Below, piece by piece: positions 25,841 through 33,869 of a stretch of 64,000 nucleotides of DNA. Made by a program: the position numbers and the translations under genes. Source of the DNA: Sphingobacterium chungjuense. Its GTDB lineage: Bacteria > Bacteroidota > Bacteroidia > Sphingobacteriales > Sphingobacteriaceae. The notes under the pieces are model-generated. The model made no database searches. It saw only the letters and a program-made list of their open reading frames with translations, and was not told where the DNA came from. The stretch covers positions 496,001 to 560,000 of the forward strand of contig NZ_WLYS01000003.1 of the NCBI RefSeq assembly GCF_011316935.1, read 5' to 3'. Position 1 is the first letter of the stretch, and every line of letters starts with the position of its first letter.

Positions 25841-27022
25841 TTATAAAAACGACATCGTCCAATTTGATGATCGTCTGGTTCTGCGGTTATAGATGTGCCA
25901 ACATAAGGCAAGCGAAATTACACGGTCATCGTGTCCTGTAACTGACTCATATTTAGTATGTCCGTTACTTTGTATAAAATATTCAAAATTTAACATCTGA
26001 TCCGCAACCTCTTGGTTATACTTTACCTTCCCTTGCTCCACCGCTGTAATCAATTCTCGGATCAATTGCGGCTTTGTTTGTGCAGTAAATTTGAAAGAAT
26101 GTAGATTGGGTATTGTTAACTTTAAATCATCGTACAAAACTTGTCCAACACCACTAGTATCTAAGTTTTTAGGTGCTGATCTTGGCAACTCGGTTATCCT
26201 AGCCTTGGTTACATTCCAATCCCCTTGCCACTCGCTGTAATAGGACATTAAGCCTTCATCGTCTAACCCAATTGCTACGGAAAAATCGACCGTACTAGCA
26301 ACGTCAATACCAAAACAGGTACTTCTTTTTTTGGATAATTTGTCTATTACATTCTTCTGGATGTGTAAGCCAAAACAGTTTGCACCACTCGCTTGTGGTA
26401 TTGCTAAATACTCCTGTGCAAAGATTAATTCTGGTAACTCTGCTTTTGCTTCGTCAATAACTTCTTTGCTGATATACGGATTTTCATACGTGGAATATCT
26501 AAAACTTTCCCACCCTAATTCATAACTCTCACCACGCATATAATAGCGATAAAAATCTCCTTGGCCTCTTGGTGTACTAATAAATACGGCATCACCGTTA
26601 TAGTCGGCTAGTGTTGGCTGGATTGCTTCATCAAATACGCTTTTTAGATTTTTGATGTATGCACATTCGTCTAGGATAACTAAATGGAATTTATGACCAC
26701 GAAAATTATCGGGCGCTTCTCCAGTGAAGAATCTAATTGATCCACCTGTGACCAGTTTGATGTAAAGGTCTGTGGTGTTTGATTCGGCTATGATTTCACG
26801 TGGAATGGTTTCTAATAACTCTTTAAAGAAAACTTTACCTAGTGCAAAGGTTGGGGTTACATAGGCTACAAGCTGCTTTTTGGCGATCGCTCGTTCAATC
26901 GCTAAAGATTTGCAAATCAAACTCTTTCCCCAACGCCTACCGCACATTAGTACGCGTCTTTTTGCTTTACTCTGAAGGAATTTCTTTTGTCCTTTGTGTG
27001 GTGTTGGTAATGATATTTTCAA
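25841..27022 (-). CDS. Terminase large subunit
   Basis: 393 residues. The ATPase has Walker A CGRRWGKS, Walker B LVILDECAY and coupling motif FISTPRG. The C-terminal nuclease has GIDVASTVDFSVAIG and a late acidic site GHDDRVISLALCW. This motor cuts and packages DNA into the prohead through the portal. Length is slightly short but complete. It begins directly after the small-subunit stop. Confidence 0.93.
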   Translation of the reverse strand: MKISLPTPHKGQKKFLQSKAKRRVLMCGRRWGKSLICKSLAIERAIAKKQLVAYVTPTFALGKVFFKELLETIPREIIAESNTTDLYIKLVTGGSIRFFTGEAPDNFRGHKFHLVILDECAYIKNLKSVFDEAIQPTLADYNGDAVFISTPRGQGDFYRYYMRGESYELGWESFRYSTYENPYISKEVIDEAKAELPELIFAQEYLAIPQASGANCFGLHIQKNVIDKLSKKRSTCFGIDVASTVDFSVAIGLDDEGLMSYYSEWQGDWNVTKARITELPRSAPKNLDTSGVGQVLYDDLKLTIPNLHSFKFTAQTKPQLIRELITAVEQGKVKYNQEVADQMLNFEYFIQSNGHTKYESVTGHDDRVISLALCWHIYNRRTRRSSNWTMSFL

Positions 27023-27472
27023 TTAAAATGGTTCGGTATCATCGATGTCTTCAACATCATCATCAGCATCGTTAATGCTGTCAGTATCTGCATCCTCAAT
27101 CGGAGTGATATCTATAGTTTTTTGGTCGGCTTGTGGCTTTTCGTAAGAGATTTTTATCTCGGTTATCTGCTTTGGTTTCTCGTTTTCCTTCGCCAATACT
27201 TCAACATCTTTTGATGAAGTTGGGGTAGAATATTTCATCAATTCGGTAAGCATTTTGGCCTGATCACGTGTACCTAACGAATCATATAGGTCATCAATTT
27301 TCTGCATCTTTTTGATAACAAACAGATTGATAAGCTTCTTCACTTCTTCTCTTGCTAATTCGCGGTTTTTGGCTAATACAGTTACAGATTTTAATTTATT
27401 TGGTGATCCTGCTGGTCTACCTCTACCACGTTTACCACCGTTATTATTGTTTCGGTTTTGATCGTCTGCCAT
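27023..27472 (-). CDS. Terminase small subunit-like protein
   Basis: 149 residues. A basic start (GGKRGRGRPAGSPNKLKSV) as in DNA-binding small terminases, a helical centre (LAREEVKKLINLFVIKKMQ, LGTRDQAKMLTELMKY) and an acidic tail ending DDDVEDIDDTEPF. Located immediately 5' of the large subunit and overlapping the upstream gene by 29 bp. Probably recognises the packaging site. Confidence 0.75.
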   Translation of the reverse strand: MADDQNRNNNNGGKRGRGRPAGSPNKLKSVTVLAKNRELAREEVKKLINLFVIKKMQKIDDLYDSLGTRDQAKMLTELMKYSTPTSSKDVEVLAKENEKPKQITEIKISYEKPQADQKTIDITPIEDADTDSINDADDDVEDIDDTEPF

Positions 27473-27815
27473 TTGGTTTTGGTTTAATTGGTTTTGTTGC
27501 TTCCACCTGTACAGGCTCTTGTGGCTCTACTGATTTTTCAACCTCGGTTTCTTCAACTTTCGCGGATTCTTCCATTTCAATTTCTTTTAATGCTTTCTTG
27601 CGGTAGTTGTCGCAAATAATTAATGCTTCTTTTACACACGATCCGCACCCTGAATTAAATTTCAAATACTTCCGTCCTGTAATCTCGTTATATAGGTCTT
27701 CCAAGATTTGCACCTCGGTAGCTGGATTGAGAAACTTCACATAGTTCTTTTCAACTAGTGATGTTATATAGGGTTGTATCGTTTGGATTTTCTCCAACAT
27801 TTGTTCTCTCGTCAT
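27444..27815 (-). CDS. Hypothetical phage protein with CGSC motif (123 aa)
   Basis: 123 residues: a helical N-terminal part, then FNSGCGSCVKEALIICDNY, which could bind metal or be a conserved structural turn, and a Pro/Glu/Lys-rich low-complexity tail. This CGSC-helix pattern is familiar from Bacteroidota phage genomes near terminase genes, but function is unknown. It overlaps the small-terminase gene, so it is co-transcribed. Confidence 0.6.
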   Translation of the reverse strand: MTREQMLEKIQTIQPYITSLVEKNYVKFLNPATEVQILEDLYNEITGRKYLKFNSGCGSCVKEALIICDNYRKKALKEIEMEESAKVEETEVEKSVEPQEPVQVEATKPIKPKPNGRRSKPKQ

Positions 27816-27868
27816 AATTTTTTATTAATATTTATATTGGTCTTTATAGATAGTGTATTGGTCTTAAA

Positions 27869-27898
27869 TGCAGAAAACCCCTGTTGGGGTTTTCATGC
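27869..27898 (-). terminator. Hairpin AAAACCCC-tgtt-GGGGTTTT
   Basis: A perfect 8-bp stem (27874-27881 with 27886-27893) followed by CATGC lies just after the stop of the 266-aa gene. Similar in design to other intercistronic hairpins in the prophage. Confidence 0.55.
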
Positions 27899-28698
27899 TA
27901 AAACATTAAGTCGATATCATTATCATCGGCTATCTGCCTAATCTTTTCTATCAACGTTGAATGCTTAATTAGTGCGTTTTTTTGCTTTGCACCGTTGTAT
28001 TGCATAATGTTGATTAATAGATCTTTTTCATCGTCATCCAAGAATGACATTAATAGATAGATTGGGTGATCTTGGTGATCATCTGGATCAATATCTTCTG
28101 AAAGATGACAATCGTAAATCTCACCATCGGAGTTTGAAAAGATGTTAGAATTATGCTTAATACCGCATAACATATTATGGCGTGGATTACCATCTGGGTG
28201 ACTCATTAGTTGGTAGCGCAATATCCCCAATAGATAACCCATCATCCTGTTGTCACCACTTTTCTTTGGTGACACATACATTTGGTAAATGAGTTCCGAA
28301 TCTTTGGATAAAGCAATCATTGCGACTTGCTGAATTAGGTCATCGATTAAAACGGGATCAGTGATATTGTGCTTTGATCGCTTGCACTTATTTTCTACTT
28401 TTTTTCGAAATTCCTCGGACGTGATAACGTCGCTTATTATTTTATTTTTGGCTTTCTCGTAGTCAATTAGCTGTAATCTGCTTTGTACATTTTCAGTCTT
28501 TTCACTAGGCTTAAATATATTTTCACCACTAATAGTGACTGGTGTACCGTCCTCTTTTGGCACATAGTTAACAGTCGGATTTTTAGGTTTTTCAAGTTGA
28601 CTTGTACGATTATCTACATCTACTTGACTTATGTATTTACGTTCTTTTGGTGGGGTTGGTGTACCCTTACAGAATATGTTTTTTGTTTCTTTTTTCAA
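27898..28698 (-). CDS. Sigma-factor-like hypothetical protein (266 aa)
   Basis: 266 residues. The first ~75 are low complexity with many Pro/Lys/Thr. Residues ~95-165 (SEEFRKKVENKCKRSKHN, DDLIQQVAMIALSK, GYLLGILRYQLMSH) resemble region 2 of sigma-70/ECF proteins. The C-terminal ~50 (LMSFLDDDEKDLLINIMQ, HSTLIEKIRQIADD) could form a region-4-like helix-turn-helix. The resemblance is weak and by eye. If real, it could direct late transcription. It sits before the terminase genes in the same direction. Confidence 0.4.
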   Translation of the reverse strand: MKKETKNIFCKGTPTPPKERKYISQVDVDNRTSQLEKPKNPTVNYVPKEDGTPVTISGENIFKPSEKTENVQSRLQLIDYEKAKNKIISDVITSEEFRKKVENKCKRSKHNITDPVLIDDLIQQVAMIALSKDSELIYQMYVSPKKSGDNRMMGYLLGILRYQLMSHPDGNPRHNMLCGIKHNSNIFSNSDGEIYDCHLSEDIDPDDHQDHPIYLLMSFLDDDEKDLLINIMQYNGAKQKNALIKHSTLIEKIRQIADDNDIDLMF

Positions 28699-28710
28699 TT
28701 GGTTTATAGG

Positions 28711-28977
28711 TTAAAAAATCATTGGTAACATCTTTACCAATCTTTCAATGATGATCGCAAATAGCGCCCCCATTGGCGCAATCATTAACATTGCTAAGGA
28801 GCTATAAGTAGCTATTGTGTAAGCTATTCCCAACCACCAAGACAAACACAAAGCACAATTTAGTGGCTTTCGGTTAAGTCGTAATCTATCTAATAATGAT
28901 AGATAAGGTGCATTGTAATTCGTGAAAAACACAGCTGTACACGCTATGTAAAGGCTGATAAGTAGTATGTCTATCAT
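28711..28977 (-). CDS. Small membrane protein with CxLCLSWWLG motif (88 aa)
   Basis: 88 residues: an N-terminal helix (ILLISLYIACTAVFF), then RKPLNCALCLSWWLGIAY and a second hydrophobic region. The C..C-S-WWLG pattern recurs in small Bacteroidota phage membrane proteins of unknown role. Overlaps the nuclease-like gene start region at 28977. Candidate functions include membrane modification or exclusion. Confidence 0.6.
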   Translation of the reverse strand: MIDILLISLYIACTAVFFTNYNAPYLSLLDRLRLNRKPLNCALCLSWWLGIAYTIATYSSLAMLMIAPMGALFAIIIERLVKMLPMIF

Positions 28978-29462
28978 TATAATGGGTACTTAAATTGTTG
29001 GGTTTTTTCACCAGAATCGGTATACCGCCATTGAGCTTGATCTAACGGTAAATTGATAATGTCTTTGAACTTGGTTTCATTGTAATTTGCGGTACTATCA
29101 GGACATCTAACAGGTTGAAATTTTGTTATATCTATGTTCTCCAAGTTCCAAAAAGCGGTCTTGTTGTTCGTGTAGTGCGCAACGTAAACCAAAGTATTAA
29201 ATTGGGTTTCCTGACGCATCCGAAATAGTTTGTCAACCTCCAAAAAACAGGTATCGAATTGGTATGACTCAAAAGTCCGTGTCTTTATTTCTACACATAT
29301 TTCTTTATCGCGCACCGATACATAAGCATCATAGGTGCTAAATTCTGGCTCTGTGAAATTCCATTTAATATGGGGTAATGCCGTGGCTAGTTTATTACGC
29401 CCTTCTATTTCATAAGCGTAAAATGATTTACAGTAATTGTTTCTATTATCAAAAATTTGCAT
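28977..29462 (-). CDS. PD-(D/E)XK-type nuclease-like protein (161 aa)
   Basis: 161 residues. TYDAYVSVRDKEICVEIKTRTF fits the D...(E)xK core of the PD-(D/E)XK nuclease fold: Asp in TYDAYV, then E-I-K. A conserved-looking basic helix follows (EVDKLFRMRQ). Such proteins in phage genomes are often Holliday-junction resolvases or packaging nucleases. Which substrate applies here cannot be read. It lies between the candidate initiator and terminase modules. Confidence 0.55.
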   Translation of the reverse strand: MQIFDNRNNYCKSFYAYEIEGRNKLATALPHIKWNFTEPEFSTYDAYVSVRDKEICVEIKTRTFESYQFDTCFLEVDKLFRMRQETQFNTLVYVAHYTNNKTAFWNLENIDITKFQPVRCPDSTANYNETKFKDIINLPLDQAQWRYTDSGEKTQQFKYPL

Positions 29463-29591
29463 TATTATTCTCTTTCTTTATTATAAATATCTCTCCAAGT
29501 AGTAAATGAAGCTTGGTGAGCAATATTTATTTTCTTATTCTATAATAATGCAGTTCTAAGACACTATAAAGGCTATTTTTGGTCAATAAAA

Positions 29592-29614
29592 AAAGACCAC
29601 ACATGGTGGTCTTT
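29592..29614 (-). terminator. Strong terminator after the initiator-like gene
   Basis: AAAGACCAC (29592-29600), acat, GTGGTCTTT (29606-29614). On the minus strand TTTTTTT follows. It separates the initiator-like transcript from the packaging genes. Apart from this and the tiny ORF at 29687-29767, 29463-29775 holds no gene. Confidence 0.75.
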
Positions 29615-29686
29615 GATATATGAGTACTAATTTTCAAACAGCGGCCTTATTCGAGGTGACCGCCATACCTCTATCCACGATCTTAT

Positions 29687-29767
29687 TTAGAGTACTGCTA
29701 AGACTGCTATTAGCAAGCAGAACAATAGCGTACAAATCCAATATCTTGTATCTTTTTTTCTTTCCAT
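29687..29767 (-). CDS. Tiny membrane peptide (26 aa)
   Basis: An ATG 8 nt after the stop of the initiator-like gene opens MERKKDTRYWICTLLFCLL and ends IAVLAVL then TAA. The composition, a basic head and a single hydrophobic helix, is that of small regulatory or toxic membrane peptides and of short lysis proteins. It is upstream of a strong terminator, so it would be transcribed with the initiator-like gene. No homologue is recognised. Confidence 0.35.
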   Translation of the reverse strand: MERKKDTRYWICTLLFCLLIAVLAVL

Positions 29768-29775
29768 TTTTTATT

Positions 29776-30627
29776 TTAATTATCGAAATCTCTTAACGCT
29801 TCTTCCAAGCTCATTGTATTATCTCCCCAAGCGACTGTTGGATTAAATCCATCATCTGGTATTAGATAATCATTGTTAATATCTACTGGCTTACCCTCTA
29901 CCGTTACCTGCACTTCTTCTTGTTTGGAAAGTGACGTTATTACATCTTCTACTATTGGTGTAGGTACATCATTTGCCACACCAGCATTTGCCAAATTTGC
30001 CATAATGGTATTGATGATGTTATCATCTTCTGTGTTTTCGTTGTTCACATGGCCGTTGGCCATGTTATCACCTTCTGCATTTTTATTAATTTCATTCATA
30101 TTTTGTTCTATTATTTTCAGCAAATCACCAGTTATTGGTGACTCATCTACCTTCGTATATTTAATTTTATTTTGTTCGTATTTGGCGATATCCTTCTCAC
30201 TTGCTGGTAACGCGATAACATCTAAAAGTTCCATCAATTCAATACCATAATTACCGATCAATGATCTGGCATCAGATGATAGCAATGTATATCCTACTTT
30301 TGCTGTCTGATAAGTACCGATATACATATCATACCCTTTTCTGTAGAATTGACCGTTTGAATCCTTTACATAAGATGCACGATCAGTAGACACTATGATT
30401 CCCATACCCAACATATCCAATCTTATATCTTTACCCTTGCTATCCTTAATTCCTAAGTATTTATTAAGGGTTGAAGCATTAACGATTGTATCACTATTGT
30501 AGTAGTATTGCGCGAACAATAGATATTTCGCTTGCTCAAACCTATTGAGATTTGATGACAAGATTTTGTTTAACACCTGTTGAGGTAGATGTAATTTTAC
30601 TTTGATTTTTTTTTCACTTTTTTTCAT
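29776..30627 (-). CDS. Candidate replication initiator or regulator next to iterons (283 aa)
   Basis: 283 residues. The N-terminal ~130 are helix/strand alternating with basic start (MKKSEKKIKVKLHLPQQVL), NRFEQAKYLLFAQYYYNSD and LNKYLGIKDSKGKDIRLDML, compatible with a winged-helix DNA-binding domain. The second half is acidic and low complexity (Asn/Asp/Glu), a likely linker, ending MSLEEALRDFDN. No family is recognised. Its promoter side faces six iterons at 30908-31125, the arrangement of iteron-plus-initiator replicons, so an initiator or repressor role is proposed from context only. Confidence 0.4.
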   Translation of the reverse strand: MKKSEKKIKVKLHLPQQVLNKILSSNLNRFEQAKYLLFAQYYYNSDTIVNASTLNKYLGIKDSKGKDIRLDMLGMGIIVSTDRASYVKDSNGQFYRKGYDMYIGTYQTAKVGYTLLSSDARSLIGNYGIELMELLDVIALPASEKDIAKYEQNKIKYTKVDESPITGDLLKIIEQNMNEINKNAEGDNMANGHVNNENTEDDNIINTIMANLANAGVANDVPTPIVEDVITSLSKQEEVQVTVEGKPVDINNDYLIPDDGFNPTVAWGDNTMSLEEALRDFDN

Positions 30628-30826
30628 TTTTATTGTTGTTCTTACTATCTCACCTTTTCAATTCATTGCTTTTAGTAATGGTGGGGTAGCTACTCCCCAC
30701 CGTAAAAACAACAAAAACGAATATGGTGACCGTGAGACAATCACCCTATTTTTATTATAAATATATGCTCGATTGGAAAGTGATAGTTTTATCATCACTT
30801 TTTTTCGAAAATAAATTTATAACTGG

Positions 30827-30843
30827 CTACCCATGCGGTAGCC
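30827..30843. repeat. Hairpin GGCTACC-cat-GCGGTAGCC
   Basis: Stem sequence like that at 18235-18252, placed in the noncoding region just before the iterons. No strong T tract. Confidence 0.5.
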
Positions 30844-30907
30844 TATAAAACGAATATATATCAAAACCCATTTTTACCAAGTCCAACAGTAAATTATTTT
30901 ATAATAA

Positions 30908-31125
30908 AAAGTTTCCTGTACGGTAGATGGGTGAAAGTTTCCTATACAGTCATCTTCTAACTAAAAGTTTCCTATACGGTTATATGTACCAAAAAGTTTC
31001 CTATCTCCGTCAGATTGCTTTAAACGTGCTTTTTGATGTTGGTAGTGGATGATTAATTTCTTATTAAAGTTTCCTATATGGGTTGAATTGGTGATAAAGG
31101 CACTTTAAAAAAGTTTCCTATTATT
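30908..31125. repeat. Iteron cluster: six direct repeats of AAAGTTTCCTATACGG
   Basis: Copies start at 30908, 30934, 30964, 30993, 31066 and 31110, all in one direction. All keep AAAGTTTCCT; the last bases vary (GTACGG, ATACAG, ATACGG, ATCTCC, ATATGG, ATTATT). Spacings of 26, 30 and 29 bp are close to multiples of a helical turn for the first four. The cluster lies in AT-rich noncoding DNA before the initiator-like gene. Direct iterons beside a DNA-binding gene indicate a replication origin or an operator array. Confidence 0.8.
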
Positions 31126-31812
31126 ATAGAAGAATATCAATAACATATTTTTATAAAAGAAAGAAATATAGATAATATGATATAATATAAATCTCACTAC
31201 GTTCAATTTATATTATATATACCACCTATTGCTTTGTTGAATAAATAAAAATTTACTATCAAGAATCATAATTGAGATATATTTAAATATTGATAATATA
31301 AATATATAATTATTAGTAAAATTAATGATAAAAGAAAAAATCAGTAATATTGATGATAATATTGGTAATAGAATAAGTATGGTTAATATTACTTATAAGT
31401 AAGTTTAGATAAATCTATCTCAATAGGTATTATTTTATTCTTCAATATTGAATATTACCAATAGTGATAAATATACCGTGAGGTATTGATAATAGATTGG
31501 TAATGTTATTTTACTACGATATGGTATCAGTTTTGGTATTATTATTTATCTACTTCAATGGGTAAGAAAATTTGCAATAATTATCAATAGGAAAAAATAT
31601 AGTTTATCTTATCTCAATAGGTATTACCGAGATGTTGAGGTTAGGACAAATTAGATATCTCAATCATTCACAATGTCTCACGACAAAAGGTTACTGAGAT
31701 AGAAGGTATGAATAACCAAAAGATTGAGAGAGTTCCGCGCCAGACCACCCACAAAGGGTATTACAGTCACCAAATAATAAAAAAATTGTCTCCGAAAATA
31801 GCTTCAACTATT

Positions 31813-31841
31813 TTTGCTGATTTAGAAATTGTATATATTTG
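31813..31841 (+). promoter_or_regulatory. Promoter of the plus-strand cassette
   Basis: TTTG at 31813-31816 and TATATTTG at 31834-31841 with a 17-nt spacer, slightly shorter than consensus. The predicted start is about 25 nt before ATG 31871. Confidence 0.55.
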
Positions 31842-31870
31842 AATTTTTAACCGTATTGTGAAAAACTTTT

Positions 31871-32341
31871 ATGATCCCAAACCTCCCTACAGATAATCTA
31901 TACAAGTTCTCTTTTGTGGGGTGTTTATTCCTTATCGGTCTTACCGCATACTTAACTGGTAGATACCAAAGTGACTTATTAGCAAGCTACGATAAATATA
32001 AACTTGAAAGCATAGCATTAGATTATCAATACGAAGAACTTCTTGAAGAGTATCAAATGATTGATGAGAAGGTAGCGATTGATAGTACACTTTTAAATGG
32101 AAAAGAGGTTTTAGACTTTCGAAAAAAGCGTAATCTATTCAAAAGAACTCAAGCCAACCTAAATGCAAGAATTGATATAGCACAAGAGAAATTAGACTAC
32201 TTTGCTTGTAAGATTTTACCCTCTGCTAGCTTATTTGCGTTTATTTTGTTTCTTTTAGCTATTTATAGTTGTTACCTATGGTATATTCGTCTACAATATT
32301 ACCAAGATGAGATTTTAAAATCAGAATTAACCAAACCATAA
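31871..32341 (+). CDS. Two-TM coiled-coil membrane protein (156 aa), cassette gene 1
   Basis: 156 residues. One helix near residues 13-30 (FSFVGCLFLIGLTAYLTG), a long charged coiled coil (~35-100), and a second helix near 118-140 (SLFAFILFLLAIYSCYLWYI). No homology recognised. It is transcribed against the late genes with its own promoter and is followed 3 nt later by a zinc-ribbon gene, so the two form a unit. This suggests expression in the lysogen. Confidence 0.6.
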   Translation: MIPNLPTDNLYKFSFVGCLFLIGLTAYLTGRYQSDLLASYDKYKLESIALDYQYEELLEEYQMIDEKVAIDSTLLNGKEVLDFRKKRNLFKRTQANLNARIDIAQEKLDYFACKILPSASLFAFILFLLAIYSCYLWYIRLQYYQDEILKSELTKP

Positions 32342-32344
32342 AAT

Positions 32345-32917
32345 ATGCTTATAAAATGCCCAAGGTGCAATAATTCTTTCAGGGGTAGATCAATCCATAT
32401 TGCAAATTCAAAAAATGTAACTTTTCAGAACAACTATTTTGAGGAGATATGTCCACGGTGCGGAAATAGATTCAATGGTGCACCCAAGGATGGTGTCTAT
32501 GATTTTGTAGGTGACGTACCCGTCCTCATTAAAGATTTATCAAGTTTAGTAATACCGAAGATTGAAAAGATGCAAATTGCAACTTTGCAGTTCAACAAAA
32601 TTACTACAGAAGAAGATTTAGTAAATAAGACTAAGGACATAGATAGAAGTTTATTTGAAGTAATTTCTAACTGGATCGGCAAGGGGGTTGCATTTATCTC
32701 TATAATTGCTGCATTAAACTCTTATAGCACGGAAATAACCAAGAGCTTCGACTCATATACTTCCCAGATAGTAAATACTGTGAATAATGCTAAAATGATT
32801 CCAGATAGTGCAAAGAGGTCATATATAAAGTCGTTTGAACCATTAAAGAAAAATCATAATCTTGATGTAATTGATCCAGCAAATTTTGGTAAAAAAGGTA
32901 AAGACATCAATAAATAA
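32345..32917 (+). CDS. Zinc-ribbon protein (190 aa), cassette gene 2
   Basis: 190 residues. Two CPRC knuckles (KCPRCNNSF at 4-7, ICPRCGNRF near 36-39) can form one zinc ribbon. The middle is helical, with a hydrophobic stretch (GVAFISIIAALNSYS, residues ~113-127) that may be a membrane helix. The C-terminal is basic. Not recognised. Paired with the preceding membrane protein; the pair ends at a strong bidirectional terminator. Candidate exclusion, sensing or lysogenic-conversion cassette. Confidence 0.6.
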   Translation: MLIKCPRCNNSFRGRSIHIANSKNVTFQNNYFEEICPRCGNRFNGAPKDGVYDFVGDVPVLIKDLSSLVIPKIEKMQIATLQFNKITTEEDLVNKTKDIDRSLFEVISNWIGKGVAFISIIAALNSYSTEITKSFDSYTSQIVNTVNNAKMIPDSAKRSYIKSFEPLKKNHNLDVIDPANFGKKGKDINK

Positions 32918-32978
32918 GTAGCAAAACAGGAATGAGAAACATTTATTATCAACAATTTGTAAATCTTCCTTACTATAA

Positions 32979-33018
32979 ACAAAATGGGGTTAAGAAAATT
33001 TTCTTAACCCTATTTTGT
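32979..33018. terminator. Bidirectional terminator between cassette and lysis end
   Basis: A long near-perfect inverted repeat (AACAAAATgGGGTTAAGAAAA and its complement) with T-rich ends in both directions, between convergent genes ending at 32917 and 33021. Confidence 0.8.
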
Positions 33019-33020
33019 TT

Positions 33021-33386
33021 CTATTTGAATGTGTCAGTCGTTATGTCTAAACACCAAGCAAAAATAAAAGCAAATAATTTACTATCCCTTGGATAAGATG
33101 TATTATTTAACGTAATAACTCTTAAAGAATGATCCAACTGTCCAAGAATCTGTGCTTCATCACCCTCCAAAATTGTTTTCTTTAAATTTTCAATATCTTC
33201 AAAATATGCGATAAGAGCAGTTTTCGATACGTCACCTTTATGAGGCATCAGGATAAAATTTAAAGCATCATATACTTTAGATTTATTGGATTCAGCTTTA
33301 TTGAATTTTAACTCTATACACCTTATATCGGAGGTATTATTTTTTTCATCAACAAACTGTTTCTCTCTAACAATTATATTAAACAT
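33021..33386 (-). CDS. Hypothetical late protein (121 aa)
   Basis: 121 residues (MFNIIVREKQFVDEKNN, DALNFILMPHKGDVSKTA, LFAFIFAWCLDI). No signal peptide or clear motif. It is the last gene before the bidirectional terminator and follows the holin by 45 nt, so it may belong to the lysis module, for example as an accessory to lysis. Not recognised. Confidence 0.55.
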   Translation of the reverse strand: MFNIIVREKQFVDEKNNTSDIRCIELKFNKAESNKSKVYDALNFILMPHKGDVSKTALIAYFEDIENLKKTILEGDEAQILGQLDHSLRVITLNNTSYPRDSKLFAFIFAWCLDITTDTFK

Positions 33387-33431
33387 AATAATATGACTTT
33401 GGTTAAATCAAATATACACAATACTATGAAT

Positions 33432-33866
33432 TTATTTATCTTCTTTGCTATTTATCCATCTACCCAAATACCCTTTCACCTTATCAAGAATTTGCACACC
33501 CGTATACCGTTCAACAGATGCAACAATTCCCAACGTCTCCGCGATGATTGGTATCGCCACAACCAGCTTAAAGAAATCAAAAATGTCTTCAATTAGATAC
33601 ACTTGAACCGCGTGAACCACGATTACCAATAGACTGTACATAATAATCTTTAATACAAATGGTAAGGTTACGGTGGTATGCTTTGATACTTTTCTTTGGT
33701 TGATATACCAAACAGTAATATCTATACAATAGTCTACAATCGTTAAGAATAACAACAGCAAATACAGCTTCATCAACGGTGCGAAAAAAGCACTAAGAAA
33801 CATTAAAATCTTCATCACCAAAGGCGAAGCAAAGAAGTCAATGAAAAATTGTTTAATAGCTAACAT
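33432..33866 (-). CDS. Putative holin (phage_holin_4-like)
   Basis: 144 residues with three or four hydrophobic helices (ILMFLSAFFAPLMKLYLLLLF, FVLKIIMYSLLVIVVHAV, FFKLVVAIPIIAETLGIV) and a short charged tail (GYLGRWINSKEDK). This is the topology and ending of class holin_4 proteins, which permeabilise the inner membrane so endolysin can act. It lies directly after the peptidase gene, forming a lysis pair. Confidence 0.75.
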   Translation of the reverse strand: MLAIKQFFIDFFASPLVMKILMFLSAFFAPLMKLYLLLLFLTIVDYCIDITVWYINQRKVSKHTTVTLPFVLKIIMYSLLVIVVHAVQVYLIEDIFDFFKLVVAIPIIAETLGIVASVERYTGVQILDKVKGYLGRWINSKEDK

Positions 33867-33869
33867 CTC

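Larger units (their letters stand above)
30628..31870. other. AT-rich noncoding region, probable origin/control region
   Basis: 1.24 kb without an acceptable gene. From 30908 it holds the iterons, then extremely AT-rich DNA to about 31600. Motif TATCTCAATAGGTATTA occurs identically at 31416-31432 and 31610-31626; TATCTCAAT again at 31656-31664 and inverted at 31271-31279. The right end has the promoter of the plus-strand cassette. The whole resembles a phage or plasmid replication and switch region. Confidence 0.6.

Noticed and set aside
30908..31125. CRISPR array
   Set aside because: Repeats are short (about 16 bp), irregularly spaced and degenerate at the end, and no cas genes lie near; they are iterons.
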